From Polaribacter butkevichii (GTDB taxonomy: Bacteria; Bacteroidota; Bacteroidia; Flavobacteriales; Flavobacteriaceae), in contig NZ_CP150661.1 of assembly GCF_038024105.1 (NCBI RefSeq), positions 3,873,501-3,937,500 on the forward strand: 64,000 nt of DNA, in the 5' to 3' direction. The notes beneath the pieces were generated by a model. The model ran no database searches and was not told the DNA's origin. It saw only the letters and a list, made by a program, of their open reading frames with translations. The position numbers and the translations under genes were made by a program. Positions 55,291 through 64,000 of the stretch are shown piece by piece; position 1 is the first letter of the stretch; each line of letters opens with the position of its first letter.

Positions 55291-56274
55291 ATGTTTAAAA
55301 AAGTATCGCTTTTCGCCATTTTATTAGCAATGTTTTCTTGTAATTCTAAAATTAAAAAGAAAGAAGAAAAGGTAAAAGAACCTCAAAAAATAGCTATCTT
55401 AGAGTATCAAGTAAAAGCAACTTTGGGTGAAGGTGCAATTTGGAATTATAAAACGCAAGAATTATATTGGGTAGATATAGAAGGAAAAAAATTAAACATT
55501 TACAATCCGATTTCTAAGACAAATAAAGTGTTAAATACTACTTCTAGAATTGGTACTGTAGTGCCTTTTACAGAAAAAGAAGCAATGGTTGCTTTAGAAG
55601 ACGGTGTGCATAAAATGAATTTACAAACCGGAGCAAGTACTTTGTTTACAGACATGAAAAGTGAATTACCCGGAAGTAGATTAAATGATGGAAAATGCGA
55701 TCCGGCAGGAAGGTTTTGGGTAGGATCTATGCATTTAGAACAAGAAACAGCAAAAGCAAACCTGTACACTATTACATCAGAAAATATTTTACAAAAGAAA
55801 ATTGATAGCGTAACGATTTCTAACGGAATTGTTTGGACTTCCGATAAAAAAACGATGTATTATATTGATACGCCAACATCAACCATAAAATCTTTTGATT
55901 ATAATAATGAAACTGGCGAAATATCAAACGGAAAAATTGCTGTTGAAATTCCGACTTCTTTAGGTTTCCCTGATGGAATGACAATTGATGAAGAAAATAT
56001 GCTTTGGGTAGGTATGTGGAATGGTAATGCAGTAATTAGATTTAATCCTAAAACAGGTAAAGTAGTTTCTAAAATAGAAGTTCCGGCACACAATATTACT
56101 TCCTGTGCATTTGGAGGAGAAAATTTAGACATCCTTTATATTACTTCTGCAAGCGTAGATATGACTGCAAAAGAAATAGAGAAATACCCTTTGGCGGGAT
56201 CTGTTTTTAAAGTAAAACCAGGTGTTAAAGGAGTAAAAAGTAATTTTTATATCGAAAATAAACCAACCAAATAA
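55291..56274 (+). CDS. SMP-30/gluconolactonase family lipoprotein
   Basis: A 327-aa lipoprotein (lipobox L-A-M-F-S-C, C17) with a six-bladed propeller. Metal-site motifs of the family are visible: L-G-E-G-A-I-W-N near the start, R-L-N-D-G-K-C-D-P-A-G-R-F-W-V-G, and G-F-P-D-G-M-T-I-D. Likely a sugar lactonase acting on oxidised sugars in the periplasm or at the surface. It lies 9 bases ahead of the second GH3 gene, so they are co-transcribed. Confidence 0.9.
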   Translation: MFKKVSLFAILLAMFSCNSKIKKKEEKVKEPQKIAILEYQVKATLGEGAIWNYKTQELYWVDIEGKKLNIYNPISKTNKVLNTTSRIGTVVPFTEKEAMVALEDGVHKMNLQTGASTLFTDMKSELPGSRLNDGKCDPAGRFWVGSMHLEQETAKANLYTITSENILQKKIDSVTISNGIVWTSDKKTMYYIDTPTSTIKSFDYNNETGEISNGKIAVEIPTSLGFPDGMTIDEENMLWVGMWNGNAVIRFNPKTGKVVSKIEVPAHNITSCAFGGENLDILYITSASVDMTAKEIEKYPLAGSVFKVKPGVKGVKSNFYIENKPTK

Positions 56275-56282
56275 AAAATATT

Positions 56283-58535
56283 ATGAGAAAATTAGTCCTT
56301 TCATTACTATTGCTATCAATAATTATAGGTTGTAAAGAAAACAAAGTTTCTTTTGTAAAAGACACCACTCATGAAGCAAAAATAGCTGCAATTATCTCTA
56401 AAATGACTCTCGAAGAAAAAATTGGGCAAACCAATTTAAGAGGCGTTTCTAGTAGTGCAACTTCTTTACCTACAGATTTAAAAGAGTCTGTGAGAAGAGG
56501 AAATGTTGGTGCTTTCTTAAATATCATGAATTTAGAATATGTAGATGAATTACAAAGAATTGCGGTAGAAGAAAGCCCGAATGGAATTCCGTTAATTTTT
56601 GGTAGAGATGTAATTCATGGTTTTAAAACGTTGTTTCCTATTCCTTTAGGTTTAGCAGCAACTTGGGACGCAGAAATGGTAGAAAAATCTTCTGAAATTG
56701 CTGCTTTTGAAGCTTCGGGAGCAGGAATAAGATGGACGTTTGCACCCATGTTAGATATTGCTAGAGATAGCCGTTGGGGAAGAATAGCAGAGTCTCCAGG
56801 AGAAGATCCTTATTTATCAGCTGTTTTAGGAGCCGCTTACGTAAAAGGTTTTCAGGGAGATGATTTAAGCAACCCATACAGAATAGCAGCTTCTGCAAAA
56901 CATTATATTGGTTATGGAGCCGCTATTGGAGGTAGAGATTATAATACCGTAAATTTAAATGAACCGCTTTTAAGAAATGTTTATTTACCACCATTTAAAG
57001 CAGCTGTAGACGCTGGTGCTGCAACAGTTATGAGTGCTTTTAATGAGATAAATGGAATACCTGCAACTGGTAATAAATTTCTATTAAAGGATGTTTTAAG
57101 AGGAGAATTACAATTTGATGGTTTTGTGGTAAGTGATTGGGATTCTGTAATAGAAATGGTGTATCATGGTTTTGCAAGAGATGATAAACAGGCAGCAGAA
57201 TTAGCCGCAAAAGCGGGATTAGATATGGAAATGAGTAGTGAGGCTTATGAGCATCATCTAAAAGAATTAATTAAAGAAAATAAAGTAAGTATAGAAGAAT
57301 TAAACGAATTTGTACGTAATATTTTACGGGTTAAATTTAGATTAGGTCTTTTTGATAATCCATATAGAAATAAAAAGCATACGGGTAATTTTTATGCAGA
57401 AAGTCATTTAGCAGAAGCAAAAAAAGCTGCCATTGAAAGTACTGTTTTACTAAAAAATAAGAATTCTATTTTACCAATAGCAGAAAAAACAAACGTAGCA
57501 ATTATTGGTCCTTTGGCAAATGCACCACACGAACAATTGGGTACTTGGTCTTTTGATGGAGAAAAAGAACAGACCAACACTCCTTTAAATGCGTACCAAA
57601 AAGTAAATACAAATTTTAAATTTGCAAAAGGCTTAGATTATAGTAGAGATAAATCAACAAAAGGATTTAAAGAAGCTATTGATATTGCAAAAAAATCTGA
57701 TGTTATTTTATTTTTTGGTGGTGAAGAAGCTATTTTATCTGGAGAAGCGCATAGTAGAGCAAACATTAATTTACCCGGAGCACAAGAAGAATTAATTAAC
57801 GAATTGGCAAAAACAGGGAAGCCAATTGTTTTAATTATTATGGCAGGTAGACCAATAACAATTACAAACCTTATTGATAAAATGGACGCGGTTTTAATGG
57901 CATGGCATCCCGGAACAATGGGAGGTGAGGCTTTGTATGAAATTATAAATGGTATAAAATCGCCAGAAGGTAGATTGCCTGTTTCTTGGCCTAAAACAGC
58001 AGGACAGTTACCTTATTTCTACAATCATAAAAATACAGGTAGACCTGCAGATAGCACAAATTATATTGCTATGGATAAAATTCCTGTTGCTGCATGGCAA
58101 AGTTCTTTAGGAAACAAATCTCATTATTTAGATGTTGGTTTTACGCCTCATTTTCCTTTTGGTTATGGTTTGTCTTACACTACTTTTAAATATGAAAATA
58201 TTTTTATATCTAAAGATGTTATTAATTTTAATGAAGATTTAGAAGTTAAAGTATCTATTACCAACACAGGTAAAAAGGATGGTAAAGAAATAGTACAATT
58301 ATATGTACAAGATATTGTGGGTAGTATTACAAGACCAGTAAAAGAATTAAAAAGGTTTAAACATATCTTCTTAAAAAGCGGAGAAACCAAAGAGGTTTCT
58401 TTTAAAATTTCTTCTAAAGATTTAGAATTTGTAAATCATAAACTGGTAAAAGCTGCAGAAGAAGGGAAGTTTAATCTTTGGGTTGGCCCTAATGCTGCAC
58501 AAGGTTTAAAAGCTTCTTTTGTATTGAAAAAGTAA
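56283..58535 (+). CDS. Glycoside hydrolase family 3 lipoprotein (BglX-like)
   Basis: A 750-aa enzyme with a lipobox (I-I-I-G-C, C17), so probably anchored in the outer membrane. BglX-like sequence: G-R-D-V-I-H-G-F, W-G-R-I-A-E-S-P-G-E-D-P and K-H-Y-I-G-Y. Nucleophile Asp285 (F-V-V-S-D-W-D); acid/base Glu in L-S-G-E-A-H-S-R. C-terminal fibronectin-III-like domain. It differs from the first GH3 in anchoring and in the acid/base loop, so the two should not be treated as simple duplicates. Confidence 0.92.
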   Translation: MRKLVLSLLLLSIIIGCKENKVSFVKDTTHEAKIAAIISKMTLEEKIGQTNLRGVSSSATSLPTDLKESVRRGNVGAFLNIMNLEYVDELQRIAVEESPNGIPLIFGRDVIHGFKTLFPIPLGLAATWDAEMVEKSSEIAAFEASGAGIRWTFAPMLDIARDSRWGRIAESPGEDPYLSAVLGAAYVKGFQGDDLSNPYRIAASAKHYIGYGAAIGGRDYNTVNLNEPLLRNVYLPPFKAAVDAGAATVMSAFNEINGIPATGNKFLLKDVLRGELQFDGFVVSDWDSVIEMVYHGFARDDKQAAELAAKAGLDMEMSSEAYEHHLKELIKENKVSIEELNEFVRNILRVKFRLGLFDNPYRNKKHTGNFYAESHLAEAKKAAIESTVLLKNKNSILPIAEKTNVAIIGPLANAPHEQLGTWSFDGEKEQTNTPLNAYQKVNTNFKFAKGLDYSRDKSTKGFKEAIDIAKKSDVILFFGGEEAILSGEAHSRANINLPGAQEELINELAKTGKPIVLIIMAGRPITITNLIDKMDAVLMAWHPGTMGGEALYEIINGIKSPEGRLPVSWPKTAGQLPYFYNHKNTGRPADSTNYIAMDKIPVAAWQSSLGNKSHYLDVGFTPHFPFGYGLSYTTFKYENIFISKDVINFNEDLEVKVSITNTGKKDGKEIVQLYVQDIVGSITRPVKELKRFKHIFLKSGETKEVSFKISSKDLEFVNHKLVKAAEEGKFNLWVGPNAAQGLKASFVLKK

Positions 58536-58554
58536 TTTACTTCAATTTTTAAAT

Positions 58555-58597
58555 AAAAAAAACAGGGTTAAATCTATTATGATTTAACCTTGTTTTA
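58555..58597. terminator. Terminator between converging gene sets
   Basis: AACAGGGTTAAATC pairs with GATTTAACCTTGTT with one mismatch and a 6-nt loop, between the GH3 gene and the FG-GAP lipoprotein gene. Confidence 0.8.
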
Positions 58598-58662
58598 ATT
58601 TATATGAAATTAGCATCCAATTTCTTTTTACTTCATTCCAATTAGAGTAGAAATTACGGTTA

Positions 58663-61600
58663 CTAATCGTTTATTTTTAAATACTGTATGGCATCGTTAT
58701 TCTTGCCAATTATAATGTAACGTTGATTATTTATTGTTATTTCAGACATTTCTTTAACATCACCAGAAGTATAAAAACCACTTTCTAATACAGAAAATGG
58801 TACAAAAGTTCCATTACCTTTTCCTTTTAAAAACAAACCATAACTAGCATCGTTTCTTGGTGTTTCTACTTCCGAATTGTGTAGGTTTCCTGCAATAAGT
58901 GCATCTAAATTTCCATCATGATCGTAATCATTAATCAGTATTTTTTGAATGCTAGAAAACTGAGCTTCTACAGGTAATTTGTGCACAACAAAAGTGTCGC
59001 CTTTGTTTTCTAAATAAATACTCGCAAATGATTTTACTTGATAATGTAATGCATTTTCTAAGTTCTTTTTGCCGTAAACATCTACTAAAGTAGCTTGAGA
59101 AAATTCATTATAATTTTTGAATTTATTTTTGATTCCTGGTATTTGTTGTGACGAGCATTGCCTTCCACGAAGTGGATATTGTTTCCCCTCATTATAATAA
59201 CTTAAAACAATATCATCTGTATTATTTTTATCAAAGTCATTTACAAAAATATCAAAAGTCTCATTTTGGGTGGCTTTGTATTTGTAGTTTAGACCATTGT
59301 TTCCAAGAATATAATCGGTATCTCCATCATTATCAAAATCACCTTGGTTAATGCTCCACCACCAACCGGTAGTATCTTTTGTTAGTCCCATTTCTTCAGA
59401 AACTTCTGTAAAAGTTCCTTTGTTATTTTGGAACACTCTTATATTCATCCATTCGCCAACAATAATAATATCTTGCCAAGAATCATTGTTAAAATCGGTA
59501 ATAACTGCACTTGTAGCCATTCCTAAATTGGTAAAAAGAGTAGTAGAGGTGTTTTTAAATTTTATGTCTGAATAAGTTGAATTATTTTTAAGTAAATAGC
59601 TTGTTGCGGGTAAAGGATACTTACCAGGTATTTGTCTTCCAAGAACTAAAACATCTTGTTTTCCATCATTATTATAATCTAATTGATAGGCTTTAGAACC
59701 GCTACTATTCAATTTTGGTAAACTAATTAGAGCCTTTTCGAAATTGCCTTTACCATCATTTACATACAACCGATCTTGTAACATTGATGAGTTTTGGGCA
59801 TACTCATAACCACCACTAACCACATACAAATCTTTATCTCCGTCAGAATCTGCATCAAAAAATAGAGCGCCTAAATCTTCAGAAAGTTTGTCTTTTTCTA
59901 TGGATGGAATTTCAGCCTTTATAAAATCACCTTTATTTTGAATAAATAATTGTGAAGCATTGCCAAAAGAACCGCCCATAAAATAATCATCTAAACCATC
60001 ATTATTAACATCTGCAACTGCCAAAGCAGGACCTAAAGTAGACATTTTGTGAGGTAGTAAAACTTGTTTGTCAAAATCGTTAAGCTCGTTTTCTATGTGT
60101 TTTGGTTGTAGTAAATTATCTACTGCTGTAAACAACCTTTGTTTTTTATTGATACCCTTTTTGTTGGGGTTTGGCTTCGCATCAGCATATTTAATTGTTA
60201 ATAATTGATTTACTTTTACATCTTTTAAAGTTTGATGATTTCCATCTTGCCAGATGATTTTTAAACTGTCTATTATTGTTGTTTTATGCAATCCGAAATG
60301 AATTTCTGGCGCTACAGAAGATTGATATCCTCTTGTTAGCGTTAATTCTTGCATTTGTTTTTTATCCGCAGTAAAAGCATAAACTCTGGTTCCTAATCCG
60401 AATTTATTTTTAGAAGTACCATTCAGTTTTATTTTTAAATAGTTAGCATTATCCGAACTATTGTTCTTAAAAATAGTAGCTTCTTCATCTATATTGTTTA
60501 CAATTATTTCTAAATCGCCATCATTATCTAAATCTGCATAAGCGGCTCCATTTGAAAAACCTTTGTTCTCTAACCCCCATTTTTTGCCAACGTTTTCAAA
60601 ATTTAGATTTCCTGAGTTTTTGAATGTAAAGTTGTTGATCTTCTCACTCGGAATCATTTTGTTTTTTTCTAATAAAGAATATTTATCATATTCTTTATGC
60701 CCTATTTTCTTAAAAAAATCTTTGTTGTTAACTTCTCTTCTTGTTCCGTTGGTGATATATAAATCTTTAAATCCGTCATTATCAAAATCAGCAAATAAAG
60801 GACCCCAACTCCAATCTGTAGATGATACTCCTGCCAATCTAGAAATATTTGAAAATTCAGGAATTCCATCTCTTATTAAACCCGAGTTTAATTGCAAACA
60901 GTTGTGCATATATTGATAATGAAAACCATATAAAACAGTTTCGAAAAACAATTGAGGGTTCATACTTGCCATATTTGCTTTCTGGCGACGGTTATTATTA
61001 GACTCCATATCAACTTGAAATATATCTAAAAACCCATCATTATTTATATCTGCAATATCAATACCCATTCCGTAAAAAGAAGTTTGAGACGTGGCTTCTT
61101 TTACAATTTCTTTAAAAGTTCCGTCTTTATTATTGATGTAAAAAAAGTCTGGAGTACTATAATCATTAGAAACATAGATGTCTTGCCAACCATCATTATT
61201 AATGTCTGCTGCAGAAATACCTAAAGACAAACTATAATTTTTTACACCCGCTTGTTCTGTAACATCAGTAAAAGTTTTGCCATCATTTCTAAATAATTTA
61301 TTAGATTCTGCTAGGGTAGCATTGTCCATTTTGTTTTTATAAACCATGTTAGAAGTTGATTGATGTATAATAGGATAGTTTGCAATATAGAGATCTAAAT
61401 CGCCGTCATTATCGTAATCAAAAAAGGTAGATTGCATAGAGTTTGCAGCGTCATCTATGTTATATTCTTTTGCTTTTTCTGTAAACGTATTATTTTTATT
61501 ATTGATAAAAAGTTGATTTTTTTTAATGCCTTTTTTACCAGCAACAGCACAATAAATATCTAAATATCCATCGTTATTTACATCTGCCATTGTGGTGCCG

Positions 61601-61947
61601 GTATACCATCTTTTATCACCAGAAATAGCTGCTTTTTCTGTAATATCTTCAAACTGAAGGTTTCCTTTATTTAAGTATAATTTGTTGCTTACTTGGTTGC
61701 CTGTGAAGAACAAATCTATCAAACCATCATTATTTATATCACCTACAGAAACACCAGCACCTAAGTAAATAGACGAGTAGTTAAAATAATTTAAAGAATC
61801 TGTTTCTGTTAAGTTATTGCTGAAAAGGATGTCCGTTTCCTTTGCAGAAAGTTTTGTAAATAATTTTACAGAGGTGTTATTGTCTTCTTTTAAGGAGCAA
61901 CTCACAATAATGGTAAAAAGTAAAATGGAAGTGAAAATTTTATACAT
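58663..61947 (-). CDS. FG-GAP/VCBS and ASPIC-UnbV repeat lipoprotein (CRTAC1-like)
   Basis: A 1094-aa surface or periplasmic lipoprotein (lipobox I-V-S-C, C17) with many FG-GAP/VCBS propeller repeats bearing calcium-binding D-x-N-x-D-G-x-x-D motifs (for example D-V-N-N-D-G-Y-L-D-I). An ASPIC/UnbV domain lies at about 515-585 (G-L-G-T-R-V...G-Y-Q-S-S-V-A-P). Two propeller sets flank it. Such proteins are often encoded beside SusC/SusD, where they may help bind substrate, but the role is not established. Confidence 0.9.
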   Translation of the reverse strand: MYKIFTSILLFTIIVSCSLKEDNNTSVKLFTKLSAKETDILFSNNLTETDSLNYFNYSSIYLGAGVSVGDINNDGLIDLFFTGNQVSNKLYLNKGNLQFEDITEKAAISGDKRWYTGTTMADVNNDGYLDIYCAVAGKKGIKKNQLFINNKNNTFTEKAKEYNIDDAANSMQSTFFDYDNDGDLDLYIANYPIIHQSTSNMVYKNKMDNATLAESNKLFRNDGKTFTDVTEQAGVKNYSLSLGISAADINNDGWQDIYVSNDYSTPDFFYINNKDGTFKEIVKEATSQTSFYGMGIDIADINNDGFLDIFQVDMESNNNRRQKANMASMNPQLFFETVLYGFHYQYMHNCLQLNSGLIRDGIPEFSNISRLAGVSSTDWSWGPLFADFDNDGFKDLYITNGTRREVNNKDFFKKIGHKEYDKYSLLEKNKMIPSEKINNFTFKNSGNLNFENVGKKWGLENKGFSNGAAYADLDNDGDLEIIVNNIDEEATIFKNNSSDNANYLKIKLNGTSKNKFGLGTRVYAFTADKKQMQELTLTRGYQSSVAPEIHFGLHKTTIIDSLKIIWQDGNHQTLKDVKVNQLLTIKYADAKPNPNKKGINKKQRLFTAVDNLLQPKHIENELNDFDKQVLLPHKMSTLGPALAVADVNNDGLDDYFMGGSFGNASQLFIQNKGDFIKAEIPSIEKDKLSEDLGALFFDADSDGDKDLYVVSGGYEYAQNSSMLQDRLYVNDGKGNFEKALISLPKLNSSGSKAYQLDYNNDGKQDVLVLGRQIPGKYPLPATSYLLKNNSTYSDIKFKNTSTTLFTNLGMATSAVITDFNNDSWQDIIIVGEWMNIRVFQNNKGTFTEVSEEMGLTKDTTGWWWSINQGDFDNDGDTDYILGNNGLNYKYKATQNETFDIFVNDFDKNNTDDIVLSYYNEGKQYPLRGRQCSSQQIPGIKNKFKNYNEFSQATLVDVYGKKNLENALHYQVKSFASIYLENKGDTFVVHKLPVEAQFSSIQKILINDYDHDGNLDALIAGNLHNSEVETPRNDASYGLFLKGKGNGTFVPFSVLESGFYTSGDVKEMSEITINNQRYIIIGKNNDAIQYLKIND

Positions 61948-61978
61948 TAAATGGCGAGTTGTAGTGTTTAAAATAAAT

Positions 61979-62011
61979 AAAGCAGTATGGAATAAATATA
62001 CATACTGCTTT
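61979..62011. terminator. Hairpin between susD and the FG-GAP gene
   Basis: Perfect 11-bp stem AAAGCAGTATG/CATACTGCTTT with an 11-nt loop. The minus-strand T-run is weak, so it may attenuate rather than end susC-susD transcription. Confidence 0.6.
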
Positions 62012-62029
62012 AAAAAAAAAGAAATTGGG

Positions 62030-62053
62030 GGACATTATGGGGGACACTATAAA
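62030..62053. repeat. Tandem GGGGGACA(T/C)TAT pair
   Basis: GGGGGACATTAT followed at once by GGGGGACACTAT, unusually G-rich for this window, next to the susD stop. May be a REP-like remnant; too short to classify. Confidence 0.35.
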
Positions 62054-62054
62054 T

Positions 62055-63593
62055 TTAATATCCAGGGTTTTGGTCTGTAAGAGATAATTTAGGGTTTTTA
62101 TCTATTTCAGTAATTGGAATAGGGAATAGATTGTTTGTAGAGCTATATCCTGTACCTGCTAATTCTGTTGCAGCTTTACCCCAACGAACCAAATCCCAAA
62201 AACGTTGCCCTTCATGAGCTAATTCTAAGAATTTTTCATTTACAATAGCTTCAAATAAAGCATCACCTGTTAAATTCACATCAATATTTGCTAAACCAGC
62301 TCTGTTTCTAACTTTATTTAACTCTGTTCTAGCCATACCATCTTGTCCGTCTTTATTATAAGCTTCTGCCGCTAAAAGTAAAACTTCTGCATAACGAAAC
62401 AGTCTGTAGTTTGTACCGTAATTTAATTCTTTAACGCCATCACTACTTGTGTCTTCTAGTTTTGTACCATATTTTATTCTAATAGCACCTTCATAATCCC
62501 AAATTACACCACCAGTTGCTGCTGTTGGGTCTACAGAACCACCTGCAGCAATTAATTCTGCTTCTGTCATAAGTGTAGCTGCTTTTCTTTTTGTATCACC
62601 GGCAGCTTCAAAAGCTTTTACTAATTTACTAGTAGGTAAGTTAAATCCCCATCCGTTAATAAGTCCTGTTCCAGTTACATCAAAAATTCCATCACCTCTT
62701 GGGCCCATTAGTTGTATGTGTAAGTTACTTTCGTTTCTACCACCCCAAGCAAGGTTACCCCAGTCTCTAGCTGATGTAGAAATGTATCCCATTTCGAATA
62801 ATGATTCTTTTCCGAATTCTTTATTGATACTCCAAACATCCTCCGGATTCTCTTCTAAGTCTATAGCAGGATTGTCTATTACAGATTTAAAGAAAGGGAT
62901 AGCGTCGCTATATTTTTCTTGAAAAACCAACACTTTACCCATTAAAGCTTCTGCTGTTTCTGATGTTGCTCTAAAGTTATCAGATTGTCCCTTTCCCGGT
63001 AAACCAGCAATTGCAGCAGTTAAATCTAATTCTATTTGCGTATAAATAGCTGCTCTAGAAGATTTTTCTATTCCAAAATCTTCAGCTTTTTCTGGTACTG
63101 TTAATCTTAAAGGAACATCACCAAACATGGTAGTTAACTCAAAATAACACCAAGCTCTCATAAATTTTGCTTCTGCTAAAGCTCTGTCTTTATTTCCTAA
63201 ATTACTATCAGAAATGTTATTAATTACTAAGTTAGAAAGTGCAATAGTTCTGTAATATAAGTCCCAAACACTTGCTATAGATACATTAGATGATGATACT
63301 TTGGCAAAATCATCAATGTTTTGTAGTTGATTTTGATCGTTAGAGTTACCACCTGCAGCATTAGAATCATCGCCTGGAAGTAGTTTTACTAAAAAGGCGC
63401 TGCTCCAATCTTTACTATAATTATGTTGCATTAAATCATAGATTCCTATAATTGCTGTTTCTACATTTTCTTCTTCAAGAAAGTAAGTTTCTAATTCTTC
63501 TACATTAATTCTAGGGTTTTCTGTAAACTCATCGGTACAAGAAAAGACTCCTAAAAAAAGAATTCCTATAATTGTTAAAAATGTTTTTTTCAT
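62055..63593 (-). CDS. SusD/RagB family glycan-binding lipoprotein
   Basis: A 512-aa outer-membrane lipoprotein (lipobox G-V-F-S-C, C19) that binds oligosaccharide and caps its SusC partner. The TPR-like SusD fold shows in A-L-A-E-A-K-F-M-R-A-W-C-Y-F-E-L and R-L-F-R-Y-A-E-V-L-L-L-A-A-E-A-Y-N; the C-terminal W-D-L-V-R-W-G-K and P-I-P-I-T-E-I-D-K-N-P are characteristic. It is 17 bases downstream of the SusC gene. Confidence 0.95.
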   Translation of the reverse strand: MKKTFLTIIGILFLGVFSCTDEFTENPRINVEELETYFLEEENVETAIIGIYDLMQHNYSKDWSSAFLVKLLPGDDSNAAGGNSNDQNQLQNIDDFAKVSSSNVSIASVWDLYYRTIALSNLVINNISDSNLGNKDRALAEAKFMRAWCYFELTTMFGDVPLRLTVPEKAEDFGIEKSSRAAIYTQIELDLTAAIAGLPGKGQSDNFRATSETAEALMGKVLVFQEKYSDAIPFFKSVIDNPAIDLEENPEDVWSINKEFGKESLFEMGYISTSARDWGNLAWGGRNESNLHIQLMGPRGDGIFDVTGTGLINGWGFNLPTSKLVKAFEAAGDTKRKAATLMTEAELIAAGGSVDPTAATGGVIWDYEGAIRIKYGTKLEDTSSDGVKELNYGTNYRLFRYAEVLLLAAEAYNKDGQDGMARTELNKVRNRAGLANIDVNLTGDALFEAIVNEKFLELAHEGQRFWDLVRWGKAATELAGTGYSSTNNLFPIPITEIDKNPKLSLTDQNPGY

Positions 63594-63610
63594 AATATGT
63601 TATTTTTTTA

Positions 63611-64000
63611 TTAAAAGTCTAAAGAAAGTCCAAATACTGCTTTGGCAGCTGTTGGGTAAAAACCTCTATCTACACCTATAGAATTATAGTTAAAATTTCC
63701 TATTTCTGGATCTAAACCTTTGTAACCTGTAAAGGTGAAAAAGTCATCTAAAGAAACATACATTCTTAAGTTTTTAATATGTATTTTGTTGGTAAAGTTT
63801 TCTGGTAAAGTATACCCAAATTGAATCTGTTTGATTCTCATAAAAGAACCATCTTCTACCATTAAATCTGTTTCATAAGACCCCGTTACACTTGCAGCAC
63901 CTGGAAAACTAGCTACATCTCCTGCTTTTTGCCATCTCTCATTAAAGAAATGCACCGGTTTGTTGGTAATAGGTCTAGATGGTTGATGATACGTTGCAAT
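63611..64000 (-). CDS. SusC/RagA family TonB-dependent transporter, C-terminal end (N-terminus outside window)
   Basis: The frame is open to the right window edge, giving 129 C-terminal residues. The segment contains F-N-E-R-W-Q-K-A-G-D, F-M-R-I-K-Q-I-Q-F-G-Y-T-L-P and G-L-D-P-E-I-G, ending in F-G-L-S-L-D-F, typical of the outer-membrane beta-barrel end of SusC proteins. It is coupled to susD. The N-terminal plug and carboxypeptidase-like domain would lie outside. Confidence 0.93.
   Translation of the reverse strand: MATYHQPSRPITNKPVHFFNERWQKAGDVASFPGAASVTGSYETDLMVEDGSFMRIKQIQFGYTLPENFTNKIHIKNLRMYVSLDDFFTFTGYKGLDPEIGNFNYNSIGVDRGFYPTAAKAVFGLSLDF

Noticed and set aside
1..64000. CRISPR arrays, retron/DGR-type template repeats, toxin-antitoxin pairs, prophage or complete insertion sequences
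   Set aside because: I looked for regularly spaced repeats, reverse transcriptases, recombinases and transposases on both strands and found none; the only repeats are the short intergenic elements listed.

Overview
The window looks like a chromosomal segment of a marine or aquatic member of the Flavobacteriaceae (Bacteroidota), plausibly Polaribacter or a close relative. The signs are very AT-rich DNA, type IX secretion (T9SS) C-terminal sorting domains, a SusC/SusD pair, bacillithiol synthesis (BshC), and many promoters of the Bacteroidota TAnnTTTG -7 type. The genus is inference. No tRNA, rRNA, CRISPR array, integrase or complete insertion sequence was seen.

Layout. 1-2083: 5' part of purL (runs off the left edge). 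2255-6578: two tandem secreted endonuclease I paralogues with different C-terminal accessory domains. 6656-7867: an RsmB-type rRNA methyltransferase. 7999-20136: a divergent pair of giant T9SS-exported surface proteins (1838 and 1856 aa) around a 1-kb intergenic region, which holds a decayed tandem copy of the promoter and 5' end of the right-hand gene. 20351-25542: recG, an anaerobic ribonucleotide reductase operon (nrdG-nrdD) preceded by a clear cobalamin riboswitch and a terminator hairpin, and a SugE/Gdx-type SMR transporter. 25742-30688: a housekeeping run (cysS, yidD, lgt, small membrane proteins, a NudL-like Nudix hydrolase, a PlsC-like acyltransferase). 30702-40039: serine hydrolase lipoprotein, rimO, a Dph6-like PP-loop ATPase, M14 carboxypeptidase, bshC with a Cys-Cys leader ORF, and a TPR/LuxR-type regulator followed by what looks like the wreck of a paralogue. 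40810-52554: rlmF, two unknown membrane proteins, an AsmA-like protein, a BON-LysM protein, lpdA, argS, a cysteine-cluster protein and a DUF255 thioredoxin-fold protein. 52808-64000: a polysaccharide-utilisation region: GH3, SMP-30-like lactonase and GH3 on the plus strand, converging on a SusC-SusD-FG-GAP/UnbV lipoprotein set on the minus strand.

How it works together. The right end looks like a beta-linked glucan or oligosaccharide uptake and hydrolysis locus: SusC/SusD import, two differently anchored GH3 enzymes, and an SMP-30-type lipoprotein between them. The left half is secretion-oriented: nucleases and giant adhesin-like proteins using the T9SS. The most unusual regulatory items are the B12 riboswitch on a B12-independent ribonucleotide reductase operon, a 16-codon Cys-Cys leader ORF ending one base before bshC (the cysteine-adding enzyme), and a 74-nt intergenic element in two copies whose differences preserve a hairpin. 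Two places show gene decay: upstream of the 1856-aa protein, and downstream of the LuxR-type regulator.
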